From JACKFE01 sp050248735 (GTDB taxonomy: Bacteria; Nitrospirota; Nitrospiria; Nitrospirales; UBA8639), in assembly GCA_050248735.1 (NCBI GenBank), contig JBFWRU010000001.1:496001-560000 (forward strand): a DNA stretch of 64,000 bases, written 5' to 3'. The translations under genes and the position numbers were made by a program. Shown here one piece after another: positions 23,319 to 32,276 of this stretch. Below the pieces are notes generated by a model. That model saw only the letters and a list, made by a program, of their open reading frames with translations. It did no database searches and was not told where the DNA came from. Positions within the stretch are counted from its first letter, which is position 1. Each line of letters begins with the position of its first letter.

Positions 23319-26039
23319 ATGTTTGTCCGCCTTCTCAATATATTATTCGGCAGCAAAAACGAACGGGAATTGAAGGTTCTAAAGCCCAAGGTTGATAAAA
23401 TCAACGAGTTGGAGGCGTCCCTTCAGCCGTTGGACGACCAGGGGCTGGCGGAAAAGACCCAGGCCTTTAAAAAACGGCTTGAGGCCGGTGAGACCTTGGA
23501 CGATCTCCTGCCCGAAGCCTTTGCTGTCTGCCGGGAAATGTCCAAACGCTGTCTGGGTATGCGGCATTTCGATGTGCAGCTCATTGGCGGAATGATTCTC
23601 CATCAGGGCCGGATCACGGAAATGCGGACTGGTGAGGGTAAAACGCTGGTCGCCACCTTGCCCATTTATCTCAATGCGTTGGAAGGGAAAGGGGTTCATC
23701 TCGTCACCGTCAACGATTATCTGGCGAAACGGGATGCGCAATGGATGGGCCCTCTCTACCATGGTCTGGGCTTGTCAATCGGCATCATCCAGCATGATGC
23801 CTCGTTTTTATTCGATCCCACCTATGATGCTCCCGATAAACGGTTGCAATTCCTGAGGCCCTGTACCCGGCAAGAAGCCTATGGGGCGGATATTACCTAT
23901 GGCACCAACAATGAATTTGGGTTCGATTATTTGCGGGATAACTTGATCGTCACGGATCTTCGGCAAGGGGTACAACGGGAATTGAACTTTGCCATTGTCG
24001 ATGAGGTGGACAGTATCCTGATCGATGAGGCACGAACCCCGTTAATTATTTCCGGCCCCGCCGAGCAGAGCACCGACCTCTATCATCAGGTCAACCGGAT
24101 TATTCCGCAGCTGAAAAAAGAGGAGGACTACACGGTCGAGGAAAAAACCAAGACCGTGACCTTAACGGAAGAGGGTAATGCTCATGTCGAGCGCTTGCTG
24201 GGGCTGGAAAATCTTTATGACCTTCGGCATCTGAATATGGTGCATCATGTCATCAAGGCCCTGCAGGCTCATGTCTTGTATCGACGGGATGTGGAATATG
24301 TGGTGAAAGACGGGGAAGTGATTATTGTGGATGAGTTTACCGGACGCTTGATGCCGGGGCGCCGGTGGAGTGACGGGTTGCATCAGGCGGTGGAAGCCAA
24401 GGAAGGGGTGAAAATCGCCAATGAAAACCAAACCCTCGCTTCGGTCACCTTTCAGAACTATTTTCGCATGTACAACAAATTGGGCGGTATGACCGGCACG
24501 GCAGATACCGAGGCGCCTGAATTTGCCAAAATTTACAATTTGGAAGTCAACGTCATCCCCACCAACCGGGCGATGATTCGCGTTGATCATCCGGATGTGG
24601 TGTACCGGACCGAAAAAGAAAAATTTCAGGCCATCGCAGATGAGATCAAAGACTATGCAGAGAAAGGTCAGCCGGTCCTGATCGGGACGATTTCCATCGA
24701 AAAGTCCGAACGTCTCTCTGCTTTATTAAAACATCGTGGCGTAAAGCATCATGTTTTGAACGCCAAATTCCATGAAAAAGAAGCTGAGATCATCGCGCAA
24801 GCCGGTCAGAAGGGTGCTGTGACCATTGCGACCAACATGGCAGGCCGTGGCACGGACATTTTGCTGGGCGGCAATGCGGAAGCTCTCTTTAAACAACAAG
24901 TGATCTATCGTGGAGAAGAACTGACGGAGGAGGAACAGGCCAAAGCCTATGAGACCATCAAGGCGGCCTGTGAAGCCAATAAAAAAGAAGTGCTGGCTCT
25001 CGGTGGGTTGCATATTGTGGGCACTGAACGTCATGAAAGCCGGCGCATTGATAACCAGCTCCGGGGGCGAGCCGGTCGGCAGGGCGATCCGGGGTCATCC
25101 CGGTTTTTTCTGTCTTTGGAGGATGATCTCCTGCGGATCTTCGCATCCGAGCGGGTGTCCAATCTGATGCTGAAATTGGGGATGGAAGAAGGTGTGCCCA
25201 TCGAGCATCGGATGGTGACCAAGTCCATTGAAAATGCACAAAAGAAGGTGGAAGGCCACAATTTTGAAATTCGCAAACATCTGCTGGAATACGACGATGT
25301 CATGAACAAACAGCGGGAGGTCATCTACAAACACCGGCAAGCGGTGTTGAAAGCCACCGATGTGACGGAAGATATTTTGAACATGATCGAGCAGACCGGG
25401 GAAGGCCTGGTTGATACCTTCTGTCCGGAAGAACAATATGCCGAAGAGTGGGATCTCAAGGGGTTGGCGGAGTTGATTCAAGGGCAATATGGCTTGGATC
25501 TCTTTCATCCGGATGACATGAAAGACATGGGCCGTGAAGGTCTCAAGGAAGAAGTCATTGAAAAACTCAAGCAAGCCTATCAGGCTAAAACTCAATACCT
25601 GATCCAGGAACAGGGAGCCACTCCCGAACTCGTGCATTATGTGGAGCGGACGATTCTCCTTCAAATGATCGATCAGCATTGGAAGGATCATCTTTGGGGC
25701 ATGGATCAGATGAAAGATGGCATCGGATTGCGCGGGTATGGTCAAAAGGATCCGTTGGCCGAATACAAACGCGAAGGCTATGACATGTTCGCGGCGATGA
25801 TGGGGCGCATTAAAAGCGATACGCTGGAACGTCTCTTTAAATTCCAATTGGTGCGTGGCGAGCGACCGGAACCGGAGCCCGAGGCCCTCAAGCCTGTGCA
25901 GCTGAACCTCAATCGCGGGGGCGAGTCGGCGGCCGTTCCTCCGCAAAAAACCGTTCAACGGGTTGAAGACAAAGTCGGCCGCAACGATCCCTGCCCTTGT
26001 GGCAGCGGCAAAAAATATAAAAAATGCCACGGGGCATAA
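23319..26039 (+). CDS. secA: SecA preprotein translocase ATPase
   Basis: 906 residues, the usual length. Motifs in order: Walker A-type MRTGEGKT near residue 104, ITYGTNNEFGFDYLRDN, Walker B-type VDEVDSILIDEARTP, the preprotein-binding domain, TNMAGRGTDI, GRAGRQGDPGSSRF, and a C-terminal zinc-binding tail with CPCGSGKKYKKCHG. It drives protein export through SecYEG. The ATG has GAGGTG about 10 bases upstream. This is the first gene of the plus-strand core region, 288 bases from the accessory cluster. Confidence 0.99.
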   Translation: MFVRLLNILFGSKNERELKVLKPKVDKINELEASLQPLDDQGLAEKTQAFKKRLEAGETLDDLLPEAFAVCREMSKRCLGMRHFDVQLIGGMILHQGRITEMRTGEGKTLVATLPIYLNALEGKGVHLVTVNDYLAKRDAQWMGPLYHGLGLSIGIIQHDASFLFDPTYDAPDKRLQFLRPCTRQEAYGADITYGTNNEFGFDYLRDNLIVTDLRQGVQRELNFAIVDEVDSILIDEARTPLIISGPAEQSTDLYHQVNRIIPQLKKEEDYTVEEKTKTVTLTEEGNAHVERLLGLENLYDLRHLNMVHHVIKALQAHVLYRRDVEYVVKDGEVIIVDEFTGRLMPGRRWSDGLHQAVEAKEGVKIANENQTLASVTFQNYFRMYNKLGGMTGTADTEAPEFAKIYNLEVNVIPTNRAMIRVDHPDVVYRTEKEKFQAIADEIKDYAEKGQPVLIGTISIEKSERLSALLKHRGVKHHVLNAKFHEKEAEIIAQAGQKGAVTIATNMAGRGTDILLGGNAEALFKQQVIYRGEELTEEEQAKAYETIKAACEANKKEVLALGGLHIVGTERHESRRIDNQLRGRAGRQGDPGSSRFFLSLEDDLLRIFASERVSNLMLKLGMEEGVPIEHRMVTKSIENAQKKVEGHNFEIRKHLLEYDDVMNKQREVIYKHRQAVLKATDVTEDILNMIEQTGEGLVDTFCPEEQYAEEWDLKGLAELIQGQYGLDLFHPDDMKDMGREGLKEEVIEKLKQAYQAKTQYLIQEQGATPELVHYVERTILLQMIDQHWKDHLWGMDQMKDGIGLRGYGQKDPLAEYKREGYDMFAAMMGRIKSDTLERLFKFQLVRGERPEPEPEALKPVQLNLNRGGESAAVPPQKTVQRVEDKVGRNDPCPCGSGKKYKKCHGA

Positions 26040-26187
26040 CTTTTCCCTGATTGTTGGCTCACAGGTCCGTAACAATCATTCTTTGTTGTTACATTCATGA
26101 TTTCTTGCTCAACATTTCGTATTCACCGCATCATCTAACCTTCTGATTTTATTTCTGTTTTAATCTTATTTTCTTCCCCCTGTTTGC

Positions 26188-26216
26188 TTGACTTGGGGTA
26201 ACTTGGGGGTTATCGT
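26188..26216 (+). promoter_or_regulatory. Possible promoter before the methyltransferase-nuo genes
   Basis: TTGACT, a 17-base spacer and TATCGT (4 of 6 matches at the -10). It lies in the 224-base gap after secA and would serve the MidA-like gene and perhaps the whole nuo run. Weak -10, so tentative. Confidence 0.35.
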
Positions 26217-26263
26217 ACCCAATTTGCTTTAGGTATTTTGCACGGGGTAACCATAGTCCATTC

Positions 26264-27457
26264 GTGCCATACCAACCAAGTAAGATAATCAATCGTTCAG
26301 TCCTGGTAGATAAGATAATTGCGGAAATTGAGGGGGATGGTCCCATGACGTTTGCGCGCTACATGGAGATGGCGCTTTATGACCCGCAATATGGCTATTA
26401 CATGACGGCACGGGAAAATGTGGAGGGTGAAAAGAGTCAACGTATTGGTTGGCAAGGGGATTTTTATACAGCCCCGGAATTATCCCCATTATTGGCCAGG
26501 ACGCTTGTTCAGCAAGTGTTGGAAATCGATGGTCATCTTGGACATCCATCTGCTTTTGTCTTTGTCGAAATGGGGGCGGGGACCGGAACTTTTGCGAGGG
26601 ATTTTTTGCAGAGTTGCCGGACCGAGGCTCCTGCTTTGTGGAGTCGGCTTTCCTATCGTATTGTCGAGCGAAGCCCCTCCCTTCAGGTCAAACAGCTGGA
26701 AGAAATCCAAAGAGTCATTGGTTCCGCGGAATCTTCACGGGTTCATTGGCTGAAGAGTCTGGCTGATTGTCCTGATGATTCTATGACAGGAGTCTTTTTT
26801 TCCAATGAATTGGTGGATGCGTTTCCTGTCCATCGGGTAAAAGGAACGTCCTCCGGACTTCAAGAAGTATTGGTCGACTTTGCAGACGGAAGGTTTGTTG
26901 AGCGCTTGGGAGGATTGTCTTCCTCCAAAGTGTCCGATTATGTGAGGCAACAAAATATCGTACTGGACAATGGTTGTACGTCAGAGTTGCACGTTCAGGC
27001 GGGTGAGTGGATGGCAGATGTGGCCAGGGTGCTCCATCGTGGAGTCGTGATCACGGTGGATTACGGGCATTCTGCCAGCGATTTTTATAGGCCTGACAGG
27101 AAAGATGGGACCTTGTTGTGTTATTACCAACATTCTGTTTCCCAGGACCCCTACGACCGTATTGGGGAACAGGACCTCACGGCGCATGTAAATTTTTCGG
27201 CCCTGGCCAACATCGGCACACGGCATCAGATGTTTCCGGTGGGGTTTACGACTTTGGCCAATTGGCTGATGGGATTAGGCGTCGATCACCTTGTGGCTGA
27301 GTTGGACCAGGAATCGAAAGAGGTTCGAGCGTTAGCTCAACTCCTCCATCCGCATGGAATGGGAAAAACCTTTAAGGTTTTGGTGCAACAAAAATACATG
27401 GCAAACGTCTCGTTAAAAGGGTTACAGTTTCGGGCCTTTTTCGATGATGTGCTCTAG
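26264..27457 (+). CDS. MidA/NDUFAF7-family SAM-dependent methyltransferase
   Basis: 397 residues from GTG 26264. The family's usual N-terminal block (IIAEIEGDGPMTFARYMEMA, then YDPQYGYYMT) starts before the alternative ATG at 26345, so the longer start is preferred. GDFYTAPELSPLLAR and the SAM-binding VEMGAGTGTFARDFL follow, then FFSNELVDAFPVHRV. This is the COG1565 family. Its mitochondrial member NDUFAF7 dimethylates an arginine of NDUFS2, the NuoD homologue, during complex I assembly. Here it sits only 52 bases upstream of nuoA, which supports an equivalent role on NuoCD (inferred). Confidence 0.9.
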   Translation: MPYQPSKIINRSVLVDKIIAEIEGDGPMTFARYMEMALYDPQYGYYMTARENVEGEKSQRIGWQGDFYTAPELSPLLARTLVQQVLEIDGHLGHPSAFVFVEMGAGTGTFARDFLQSCRTEAPALWSRLSYRIVERSPSLQVKQLEEIQRVIGSAESSRVHWLKSLADCPDDSMTGVFFSNELVDAFPVHRVKGTSSGLQEVLVDFADGRFVERLGGLSSSKVSDYVRQQNIVLDNGCTSELHVQAGEWMADVARVLHRGVVITVDYGHSASDFYRPDRKDGTLLCYYQHSVSQDPYDRIGEQDLTAHVNFSALANIGTRHQMFPVGFTTLANWLMGLGVDHLVAELDQESKEVRALAQLLHPHGMGKTFKVLVQQKYMANVSLKGLQFRAFFDDVL

Positions 27458-27509
27458 TATCGTTTCCTGGGATTTAGGTTGAACGTTTTTCAAGATAGGT
27501 TGGTGGTGG

Positions 27510-27881
27510 ATGGGAAGTGAAGCGGTTCCATTGAATTACATTCCGATTGTGATCTTCATGGTCATAGGGGCACTCTTTGGCGTGGGTTCCCTGGTTGTTG
27601 GTTATGTGGTTCGGCCCAGTCGTCCCTATCGGGCGAAGCTGTTGCCTTATGAAAGCGGGAGTCCCTTGTTTATGGACGCTCGCGTGCAATTTCCCATGCG
27701 GTATTACATTATTGCCATGTTGTTTGTGATCTTTGATATTGAGGTGGTCTTTTTGTTTCCCTGGGCCGTGGTCTTCAAAAAACTTGGGCTGCTTGGTCTC
27801 ATTGAAATGGGGATGTTCCTGGCCATTCTCATCGTGGGGTTTTGGTATGCCTGGAAAAAAGGTGCACTGGATTGGGATTAA
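27510..27881 (+). CDS. nuoA: NADH-quinone oxidoreductase subunit A
   Basis: 123 residues with three membrane helices. The family signature PYESGSPLFMDARVQFPMRY and FDIEVVFLFPW (with conserved acidic residues in the second helix) are present. Membrane-arm subunit near the quinone-site interface of complex I. First nuo gene; 143 bases separate it from nuoB. Confidence 0.96.
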   Translation: MGSEAVPLNYIPIVIFMVIGALFGVGSLVVGYVVRPSRPYRAKLLPYESGSPLFMDARVQFPMRYYIIAMLFVIFDIEVVFLFPWAVVFKKLGLLGLIEMGMFLAILIVGFWYAWKKGALDWD

Positions 27882-28024
27882 TGAATTGTGAAAGAAGTAG
27901 GCCTTTAGCCCTAGAAAATGAGGAAGGTAACCCATTACAATCACGGCCCACGCGAGAGTGTGGGACGTATGTTCCGATTGAGTAATGCCAGGAATATCCC
28001 GGTTGTAAAGTGAGGGAATGAAAT

Positions 28025-28504
28025 ATGAGCTTTCTTGAACGACAACTTGAACCGAATATCATTACCACTAATCTGGATTATTTTATTGCCTGGTGTCGAA
28101 AATCGGCACTCTGGCCCATGACATTCGGGTTGGCCTGTTGTGCCATTGAGATGATTGCCTCGGTTTCCTCGAAATACGATATTGATCGGTTTGGTGCAGG
28201 GGTGTTTCGGGCCTCGCCACGACAATCCGATCTCATGATTGTAGCCGGCACGGTGTGCCGGAAAATGGCTCCGGTGATCAGGCGGATTTATGACCAGATG
28301 GCCGAACCCCGGTATGTCATGTCCATGGGATCGTGCGCCACCTCCGGTAATCATTACAACAGCTATAGTGTGGTGCAGGGTGTGGATCAGATCGTTCCGG
28401 TCGATATTTATGTCGCGGGATGTCCTCCCAGACCCGAAGCGCTGTTGGATGGGTTAATTAAGCTTCAAGAAAAAATTCAACGAGAAAAATATTTCGTGAA
28501 ATAA
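28025..28504 (+). CDS. nuoB: NADH-quinone oxidoreductase subunit B (N2 cluster)
   Basis: 159 residues, GAGGGA upstream of the ATG. Carries the tetranuclear N2 cluster, the last electron carrier before quinone. The ligand cysteines are visible as the tandem pair in LACCAIEM, in GSCATSGNHYNSYS and in AGCPPRPEALLDG. Peripheral-arm subunit contacting NuoCD. A 14 bp hairpin follows before nuoCD. Confidence 0.98.
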   Translation: MSFLERQLEPNIITTNLDYFIAWCRKSALWPMTFGLACCAIEMIASVSSKYDIDRFGAGVFRASPRQSDLMIVAGTVCRKMAPVIRRIYDQMAEPRYVMSMGSCATSGNHYNSYSVVQGVDQIVPVDIYVAGCPPRPEALLDGLIKLQEKIQREKYFVK

Positions 28505-28510
28505 AGGGTC

Positions 28511-28544
28511 GGCATCCCTGTCTCAAGCTCGAGATAGGGATGTC
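28511..28544 (+). promoter_or_regulatory. Hairpin in the nuoB-nuoCD spacer
   Basis: GGCATCCCTGTCTC pairs with GAGATAGGGATGTC over 14 bp with two G-U pairs and a 6-base loop. It lies 12 bases before the nuoCD ATG and has no U-tract. It may limit read-through or affect nuoCD translation or mRNA decay. Confidence 0.5.
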
Positions 28545-28555
28545 AAACTTCGGAT

Positions 28556-30307
28556 ATGCATCCCTATTTACAACCTTTAGTTGATCGTTTTCCTCAAGGG
28601 ATCATTACGGCCCAGGAGGATCCCACTCGGGGGGAGTTATGGGTGCAGGTTAAGGCTGATGCGTGGCGGAGTATCGCCAAATTTCTTCATGATGATCCTG
28701 CCATGGCCATGGATCATATGACGGATATTTGCTCTGCGGACTATCCCGATGACATGGAACGCTTCGAAGTGATTTATCATTTCCTCTCGCTTCCCCACGG
28801 CCAACGCTTACGGGTCAAAGCCCGGATCACCGAAGATAATCCCACTATTGCCACCATCAGCGACATCTGGCAGGGCGCCAATTTTCTTGAGCGTGAGGTC
28901 TATGATTTGATGGGCATCCGGTTTTCCGGCCATCCGGATCTTCGACGGATCCTGATGCCTGAAGATTATGATGAGGGGCACCCGCTTCGAAAGGATTTTC
29001 CGGCTGAGGGCAAAGGGTGGCGTAGCCGGTTTGATTTTCTGCCTCGATTGGATGAACCGGTTGAGGAATGGTCGGAAGCGGAAGTGCCCGAAGATCAGCG
29101 TCACCAGTTCATGGCGGAGGATCGGCCTCAGGATCGAAAGCGGACGACGGAAATGCTGCTGAATATGGGGCCCCAGCATCCCAGTACGCATGGCGTGCTG
29201 CGGGTCGTACTCGAGTTGGATGGGGAACGGGTCAGCAAGGCGATTCCCGATTTGGGATACCTGCATCGCGGCGTGGAAAAACTGGCCGAAGGGCTGACCT
29301 ATATGCAGGTGGTCCCTCATACGGATCGTCTGGATTATGTCTGTGCCATGACCAATAACTATGCCTATGTCCGGGCGGTAGAGAAACTTGTCGGAATGAC
29401 AGTGCCGGAACGGGCGGAATATGTGCGGACGATCGTTGCCGAAATGCAGCGCATCGTCGGTCATTTATTTTGGCTGGGTACCCAGGCCTTGGATATTGGA
29501 GCGATGACCGTGTTTTTCTGGACTTTCCGGGAGCGGGAAGTCTTGCTGGATCTCTTTGAAAAACTCTGCGGGGCCCGGTTGACGTTGAATTATTTTCGAA
29601 TTGGTGGAGTCGACGGTGACCTGACTCCAGAAATTCTTGCTGCTCTTCGCGAGTTTCTCCGGACCTTTCCTGACCATATTCGCGAATACGATACGCTGTT
29701 ACAAAAGAACCGGATCTGGGTTGCCCGGACAAAAGGCGTAGCGGTCATTTCGGCAGAGGATGCCATAAACTTCGGTTGTACGGGACCGGTGCTTCGCGGT
29801 TCGGGTGTGTCCTATGACATCCGCAAGCTGGAACCCTACGGAGTTTATGACCGGGTCGAGTGGGAGGTGCCTCTCGGGAAGGATGGGGACACCTATGACC
29901 GGTATTGGATCCGGATGGAAGAAATGTGGCAAAGCGCACGAATTATTGAACAGTGCATGGATCAATTGCCCGAAGGGCCGATCATGGCTGAAGATGCCAA
30001 GATCATCCCTCCTCCTAAAGAGGACGTCATGCGGGATATGCAAAGCCTGATTCATCACTTCATTATCTTTACGCAAGGGTTCAAGCCACCCAAAGGGGAA
30101 ACCTATTGCGCGACGGAAGTGCCCAAAGGCGAATTGGGATTTTTTCTCATCAGCGATGGCAGTCCGCGGCCATATCGGATGAAGATCCGGTCTCCGTCAT
30201 TTGTCCATATGGGGGCTTTCGATCATATGGCACGCGGGTATTTGATTTCCGATATTGTTACCATTTTTGGAACCTATGACATTGTGATGGGAGAGTGTGA
30301 TCGATAA
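28556..30307 (+). CDS. nuoCD: NADH-quinone oxidoreductase fused subunits C and D
   Basis: 583 residues. The N-terminal 190 residues are the NuoC domain (FLEREVYDLMGIRFSGHP, LRKDFP). From about residue 196 follows NuoD (LLNMGPQHPSTHGVLR, the His of which lines the quinone site), ending in the family's IFGTYDIVMGECDR. Fusion of C and D occurs in several bacterial groups. NuoD is the counterpart of NDUFS2, the methylation target of the NDUFAF7 family. Part of the quinone-binding module. Confidence 0.98.
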   Translation: MHPYLQPLVDRFPQGIITAQEDPTRGELWVQVKADAWRSIAKFLHDDPAMAMDHMTDICSADYPDDMERFEVIYHFLSLPHGQRLRVKARITEDNPTIATISDIWQGANFLEREVYDLMGIRFSGHPDLRRILMPEDYDEGHPLRKDFPAEGKGWRSRFDFLPRLDEPVEEWSEAEVPEDQRHQFMAEDRPQDRKRTTEMLLNMGPQHPSTHGVLRVVLELDGERVSKAIPDLGYLHRGVEKLAEGLTYMQVVPHTDRLDYVCAMTNNYAYVRAVEKLVGMTVPERAEYVRTIVAEMQRIVGHLFWLGTQALDIGAMTVFFWTFREREVLLDLFEKLCGARLTLNYFRIGGVDGDLTPEILAALREFLRTFPDHIREYDTLLQKNRIWVARTKGVAVISAEDAINFGCTGPVLRGSGVSYDIRKLEPYGVYDRVEWEVPLGKDGDTYDRYWIRMEEMWQSARIIEQCMDQLPEGPIMAEDAKIIPPPKEDVMRDMQSLIHHFIIFTQGFKPPKGETYCATEVPKGELGFFLISDGSPRPYRMKIRSPSFVHMGAFDHMARGYLISDIVTIFGTYDIVMGECDR

Positions 30308-30387
30308 TTGACAACCGTCAGGTGCGAATCGGCAGGCGTAAAGGTGAATCTTTTGCTTCACCCTATCACGATTATGCAAGAGATATT

Positions 30388-30912
30388 ATGGTTTTTGAGA
30401 AATTACAGAACGAAGTGACGGCCATTATGGCACGGTATCCGGTGAAGCGGTCGGCCCTTCTTCCCTTGTTAAATTTGGCTCAGGAACGGGAAGGGTTTGT
30501 GAGTGAACCGGCCATGCGGGAGATTGCCAAGTTGTTGGATTTGACGCCTCCCCAGGTATTCGAGACGGTTACGTTCTATACGATGTTCAATCTCAAGCCG
30601 ATTGGAACCTTCCATCTTCAGGTCTGTAAGTCGCTCATGTGTGCATTGGTGGGGTCTGACGATCTGGTGGCATGGATCAAAAACCTACTGGGCATCGGGC
30701 CTGGGGAAACCACTTCCGACAAGATATTTACATTGAGTGTCGTCGAATGTTTGGGATCTTGCGGAACGGGCCCGATGATGCAGGTCAATGATGATTATTA
30801 TGAGCAATTGACGGAAGAGAAATTGAAGCGAATCTTCGATGATCTGAGACGGGATGGTACCTGTTCGTTAAAAAGCGGGCCGTTTATGTACCCTGAATCG
30901 ATCGGAAAATAA
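30388..30912 (+). CDS. nuoE: NADH-quinone oxidoreductase subunit E
   Basis: About 174 residues from ATG 30388; a GTG at 30322 would add 22 residues that do not resemble the family. Thioredoxin-like fold binding the N1a 2Fe-2S cluster, with ligands in CKSLMC and CLGSCG. It works with NuoF at the NADH-oxidising tip. TFYTMFNLKPIGTFHLQVC is the conserved core. Confidence 0.95.
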   Translation: MVFEKLQNEVTAIMARYPVKRSALLPLLNLAQEREGFVSEPAMREIAKLLDLTPPQVFETVTFYTMFNLKPIGTFHLQVCKSLMCALVGSDDLVAWIKNLLGIGPGETTSDKIFTLSVVECLGSCGTGPMMQVNDDYYEQLTEEKLKRIFDDLRRDGTCSLKSGPFMYPESIGK

Positions 30913-30949
30913 CAGGCCAATGGCCTAGAAGGTCTTACACGTTTCAGTT

Positions 30950-32257
30950 ATGGCTCAGTACGAAAAAATTCTCCTGAAAAATATGGAACAGCCGGGCTAT
31001 TCCGGATCTCTTAAGGAATACGAGCAGGCTGGTGGGTATCAGGCGCTCAAAAAAGTGCTGAAAGACCTCTCCCCTGATGCCGTGATTGACGCGGTAAAAA
31101 AGTCCGGGTTGCGGGGACGGGGAGGTGCCGGATTTCCGACCGGGGTGAAATGGGGATTCATTCCCAAGGATCATCCGGGTCCGAAGTATTTGTGTTGTAA
31201 TGCCGATGAGAGCGAGCCAGGGACATTCAAGGATCGCCAATTGATGGAGCGGGATCCCCATCAAATGTTGGAAGGTATGGTGATTACCTGTTTTGCGATT
31301 GGAGCGGAAACGGCCTATATCTACATTCGAGGAGAATTTCGGCTAGGTGCCAAAATTCTGTGGAGGGCGCTTGATGAAGCCAGGGCTGCAGGATATGTGG
31401 GTGGAAATATTCTGGGCAGCGGGAAAACGGTCAATATCTACGTGCATCAGGGAGCCGGTGCCTACATCTGTGGTGAGGAAACGGCCTTGTTGGAATCATT
31501 GGAAGGGAAGCGCGGGATGCCCCGATTCAAGCCTCCGTTTCCGGCCACCCATGGATTGTACCAAAAACCGACGGTCGTCAATAACGTGGAAACCATGGCC
31601 AATATCCCTCATATCATGAATAAGGGGGCAGAATGGTTTGCCTCGATAGGATCGCCTCCCAAAAGCACCGGGACTCGAGTCTTTTGTTTGAGCGGGCACG
31701 TCAAGCGCCCGGGGAATTATGAAGTGCCCATGGGGATCCCCTTTCGAGAACTGATTTATGATCTGGGTGGAGGCATGCGTTCCGACAAACCCCTCAAGGG
31801 GTTTATTCCCGGTGGTGCGTCCGCTCCATTTCTAAAGCCCGAGCATCTGGATATCAAAATGGATTTTGAGTCGGTAGCCCTGGCCGGCTCTATGTTAGGA
31901 TCTGGCGGGGTGACGGTGATGGAAGAGGGCACCTCGATGGTCTGGGCCGCCCTGCGCCTGATGGAATTTTTCTATCATGAATCGTGCGGCAAATGTACCC
32001 CTTGCCGTGAAGGGAGTTCCTGGTTGGTTCAGACGCTTCAACGGATCTGGCAGAAGAAAGGGCGGCATGGCGATATCGAGTTATTGGAAGAACTCTGCGG
32101 CAATATTGCCGGTCGCACCGTCTGTGCGTTTGGTGAGGCTGAAGTTGGTCCGGTGCTAAGTACGATCAAGCATTGGCGGCATGAATATGAGGAGCTGATT
32201 CAGGAGGCCCAGGCTGCCCTGCCTCTTAATAAGGAATTGCCGGTCTTCACGCATTGA
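30950..32257 (+). CDS. nuoF: NADH-quinone oxidoreductase subunit F (FMN and NADH site)
   Basis: 435 residues. GLRGRGGAGFPTGVKW is the NADH/FMN-binding glycine-rich loop. CNADESEPGTFKDR and ICGEETALLESLEGKRG are family hallmarks, and ESCGKCTPCREG followed by a later Cys holds the N3 4Fe-4S cluster. Entry point of electrons into complex I. Confidence 0.98.
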   Translation: MAQYEKILLKNMEQPGYSGSLKEYEQAGGYQALKKVLKDLSPDAVIDAVKKSGLRGRGGAGFPTGVKWGFIPKDHPGPKYLCCNADESEPGTFKDRQLMERDPHQMLEGMVITCFAIGAETAYIYIRGEFRLGAKILWRALDEARAAGYVGGNILGSGKTVNIYVHQGAGAYICGEETALLESLEGKRGMPRFKPPFPATHGLYQKPTVVNNVETMANIPHIMNKGAEWFASIGSPPKSTGTRVFCLSGHVKRPGNYEVPMGIPFRELIYDLGGGMRSDKPLKGFIPGGASAPFLKPEHLDIKMDFESVALAGSMLGSGGVTVMEEGTSMVWAALRLMEFFYHESCGKCTPCREGSSWLVQTLQRIWQKKGRHGDIELLEELCGNIAGRTVCAFGEAEVGPVLSTIKHWRHEYEELIQEAQAALPLNKELPVFTH

Positions 32258-32276
32258 CCAGGGAAGTTGCTGAGGT

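Noticed and set aside
26069..26092. Seven-base A/T-rich inverted repeat after secA as terminator
   Set aside because: The stem (GTAACAA with TTGTTAC) is short and weak with no U-tract; not enough to call.
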